Assembly (NCBI GenBank): GCA_036160575.1
Contig: JAYYDT010000128.1
Span: 1-27,762 of the forward strand
DNA length: 27,762 nt
Direction: 5' to 3'
DNA from: TMED26 sp002694075
Lineage (GTDB): Bacteria > Pseudomonadota > Alphaproteobacteria > Thalassobaculales > Thalassobaculaceae
Below, in pieces: positions 25,678 through 27,762 of this stretch (position 1 is its first letter; each line of letters begins with the position of its first letter). Under the pieces are notes generated by a model. That model made no database searches and had not been told where the DNA came from. It saw nothing but the letters and a program-made list of their open reading frames with translations. The position numbers and the translations under genes were made by a program.

Positions 25678-27750
25678 TCACGATTGCCGGCGCAGGCGCA
25701 GATAGCCACGCGCGTCGACATGGGCGGTGAACGCGGCGGTAACAACGGTGGTGGTTTGATCCTCGGCGATCAAGGCCGGCCCGGCGACACTGGCGCCGAC
25801 TGCCATGTTTTCGCGCCAATAGACCGGCGCGTCGACAAAATCGGTGGTCGCCGGATCAAACAGCGGGCGCTGGTCAATCGCCGCGCCGTCACCGGCGGGC
25901 GTCGGCATTGCGGCACTGTTGGCCGCACTGTCGATCTCGGCTGAGACGGTGAGCGTCCAACTGAGGATTTCCAGATCCTGGCCAGGGATGGTGCGGCCGA
26001 ATAGGCGCGTATACTCGGCCGCGAAGGCGGCGCGCAGGCTGTCCGCGTCAATCGAGCCGGCGTCCGGCAGGGGGACGGCGATCTCATGGCCTTGACCGAC
26101 ATAGCGCATGAAGGCGACACGATGCTCCTCGGTGGCCGCGCCACCGGCGCCGGCGTCGACCACGCCATGCGCTTCGGCGCGCATTTCGCCGAGCAGCGCG
26201 TCAACCGTGGCGGCGTCAAAATCGGCCAGGCGCAAATAGCGCGAGCGCACCACCTCATAGGAAATCGGCGCCCGCAAAAAGCCAATCGCCGAGCCGACGC
26301 CGGCGCCGGTCGGAACGATGATTTCATCGATGTCCAGTTTTTCGGCCAAGCGGGCGGCGTGCAAAGGCGCCGCCCCGCCGAACGCGATCATCGCCCGGGC
26401 GGCGATATCCTTGCCCCATTCGACGGCGTGGACACGGGCGGCGGCGGCCATGTTCTCGTCAACGATTTCACAGACCCCAAAGGCCGCCAGCGCGGTTTCC
26501 ATGCCAGCGGCCTGCCCGACATTTTCGGTCACCGCGTCGGTCGCGCGGGGCGCCGACAGATTGACGCGGCCGCCGGCGAAACGGGCCGGGTCGATTTTGC
26601 CCAACACCAGATCGGCGTCGGTGACCGTCGGCGCGGCGCCACCGCGATCGTAACAGGCCGGTCCCGGATCGGCGCCGGCGCTGGCCGGCCCGACGGTAAT
26701 CCGACCCATGGCGTCGACCGCCGCGATGGAGCCGCCGCCGGCGCCAATCTCGACCATCTCGATGGCCGGAATCCGCACCGGCAGGCCACTGCCCTTCATG
26801 TTGCGGTAAACCCGCGCGACCTCGAAGGTGCGCGTCGATTGCGGGGCGAAATCATCGATCAAACAGATTTTCGCGGTGGTGCCGCCCATGTCATAGGAGA
26901 CCACATTGGCGACATCGCATTCGCGCGCGATCCGGGCGGCCAGAATGGCGCCGCCGGCGGGGCCGGATTCGACCAGGCGGATGGGAAATTTGCGCGCCGT
27001 CTCCAAAGTCGTCAGACCGCCGCCCGAGGTCATCAGAAAAAACGGGCAGGTCATGCCGCGCGTCGCCAAAGCGTCGGCCAATTCGCCAAGATAGCGTGAC
27101 ATTTTCGGCCGCACATAGGCGTTGGCGCTGGCCGTCGATTGACGCTCGTATTCGCGGATCTCGGGGCACACCTCCGAGGACAAGGTGATGCTCAGGTCCG
27201 GCAAGGCATCGGCCAAAATTTCGCCGACCCGCGCCTCGTGCGCGCCATTGGCGTAGGCGTGCAAAAGACCGACGGCGACCGCCTCGATCCCGTGATCGCG
27301 CAGCGGTTGCACCAGCGCCTTCACGCTCGCCTCGTCCAGCGGGACCAGCACTTGGCCGATGTGGTTTAACCGTTCCTCGACGGCGAAACGCAGGTGGCGC
27401 GGGACAATCGGCGTCGGCCGGTCGATGTTGAGATCGTATTGCTCAAACCGGTTCTCAAGGGCCATTTCCACCGAATCGCGAAGCCCAGCGGTGGTGATCA
27501 GCGCGGTCTTGGCGCCTTTGCGCTCGATCAGCGCGTTGGTCGCCAAGGTGGTGCCATGAATCAACAGATCGACCGCCGCCGGGCTCACGCCGGCGGCCGC
27601 GAGCACGGCGTCGATGCCGGTCAGCACACCCGTCTCCGGCGCCGCTGGCGTGGTCAAAACCTTCAAGGTGGTTTGCTGGTCGCCTTGCTCCAGAACCACA
27701 TCGGTGAAGGTGCCGCCAACATCGACGGCCAGGCGAATTTGCGGGGGCAT
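25678..27750 (-). CDS. hyuA: Hydantoinase A / oxoprolinase family alpha subunit
   Basis: This 690-residue ATP-binding subunit of the hydantoinase/oxoprolinase family has actin/ASKHA-like phosphate loops: AVDVGGTFTDVVL at the N-terminus (Gly12-Gly13-Thr14, D17) and YDMGGTTAKICLID (around M288). Other family features are HGTTLATNALIERKG, EVCPEIREYERQSTASANAYV, GPASAGADPGPACY, and IAFGGAAPLHAARLAE. It works with HyuB from the same operon; acetone/acetophenone-carboxylase-type members share this architecture. The ATG at 27750 lies 12 bp from the window edge and gives the expected N-terminus, but the upstream region is missing. Confidence 0.93.
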   Translation of the reverse strand: MPPQIRLAVDVGGTFTDVVLEQGDQQTTLKVLTTPAAPETGVLTGIDAVLAAAGVSPAAVDLLIHGTTLATNALIERKGAKTALITTAGLRDSVEMALENRFEQYDLNIDRPTPIVPRHLRFAVEERLNHIGQVLVPLDEASVKALVQPLRDHGIEAVAVGLLHAYANGAHEARVGEILADALPDLSITLSSEVCPEIREYERQSTASANAYVRPKMSRYLGELADALATRGMTCPFFLMTSGGGLTTLETARKFPIRLVESGPAGGAILAARIARECDVANVVSYDMGGTTAKICLIDDFAPQSTRTFEVARVYRNMKGSGLPVRIPAIEMVEIGAGGGSIAAVDAMGRITVGPASAGADPGPACYDRGGAAPTVTDADLVLGKIDPARFAGGRVNLSAPRATDAVTENVGQAAGMETALAAFGVCEIVDENMAAAARVHAVEWGKDIAARAMIAFGGAAPLHAARLAEKLDIDEIIVPTGAGVGSAIGFLRAPISYEVVRSRYLRLADFDAATVDALLGEMRAEAHGVVDAGAGGAATEEHRVAFMRYVGQGHEIAVPLPDAGSIDADSLRAAFAAEYTRLFGRTIPGQDLEILSWTLTVSAEIDSAANSAAMPTPAGDGAAIDQRPLFDPATTDFVDAPVYWRENMAVGASVAGPALIAEDQTTTVVTAAFTAHVDARGYLRLRRQS

Positions 27751-27762
27751 ATCAGGCTCGCT

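Overview
This is GC-rich DNA, apparently bacterial chromosome, with tightly packed and often overlapping genes on both strands. It looks alphaproteobacterial, perhaps Rhodospirillales-like. The pointers are a short NrdA/NrdB pair under an NrdR-type box, a CoA-acylating MmsA, a DUF1045 protein and several DMT exporters. No rRNA or tRNA gene was seen, so this assignment is an inference from gene content. I see no phage, IS element, CRISPR array or secretion operon.

Layout. Bases 1-693 are the 3' end of a UDP-galactopyranose mutase-like gene. Bases 701-4086 (minus) are a three-gene overlapping operon: SDR epimerase, EamA transporter and a thiamine-diphosphate enzyme. Divergent from it, 4194-7163 encodes a large FAD/Fe-S D-2-hydroxyacid dehydrogenase that may be read from a leaderless mRNA. 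Bases 7298-10306 are nrdA-nrdB, with an NrdR box over the -10 element. Bases 10303-11610 (minus) encode a polytopic membrane protein I could not place. Bases 11738-16101 (plus) hold a 2-keto-4-pentenoate hydratase-family protein, a second DMT transporter, purH and an L-threonate-dehydrogenase-like enzyme. A 71-codon membrane protein follows on the minus strand. Then come a FemAB/GNAT-like protein, a KefB-type antiporter, mmsA and a 2H-phosphoesterase-like DUF1045 protein. Bases 21466-23262 (minus) encode a serralysin-like RTX metalloprotease. A gene-poor stretch (23263-23689) carries a 29-nt poly-C tract and nested palindromes, and precedes a small XRE regulator. The window ends with a hyuA-hyuB pair on the minus strand.

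How the genes work together. Most are housekeeping (purH, nrdAB) or organic-acid, amino-acid and amide catabolism (hydratase, threonate-type dehydrogenase, MmsA, hydantoinase/oxoprolinase, D-2-hydroxyacid dehydrogenase, ThDP enzyme), with small-molecule exporters between them. I see no single dedicated multigene novel system. The best leads are the poly-C tract with its adjacent XRE/palindrome region, the ribonucleotide reductase with no ATP-cone in either subunit, the split-repeat RTX protease without a neighbouring exporter, the DUF1045 protein without phosphonate genes, and the candidate leaderless promoter at 4158-4194.
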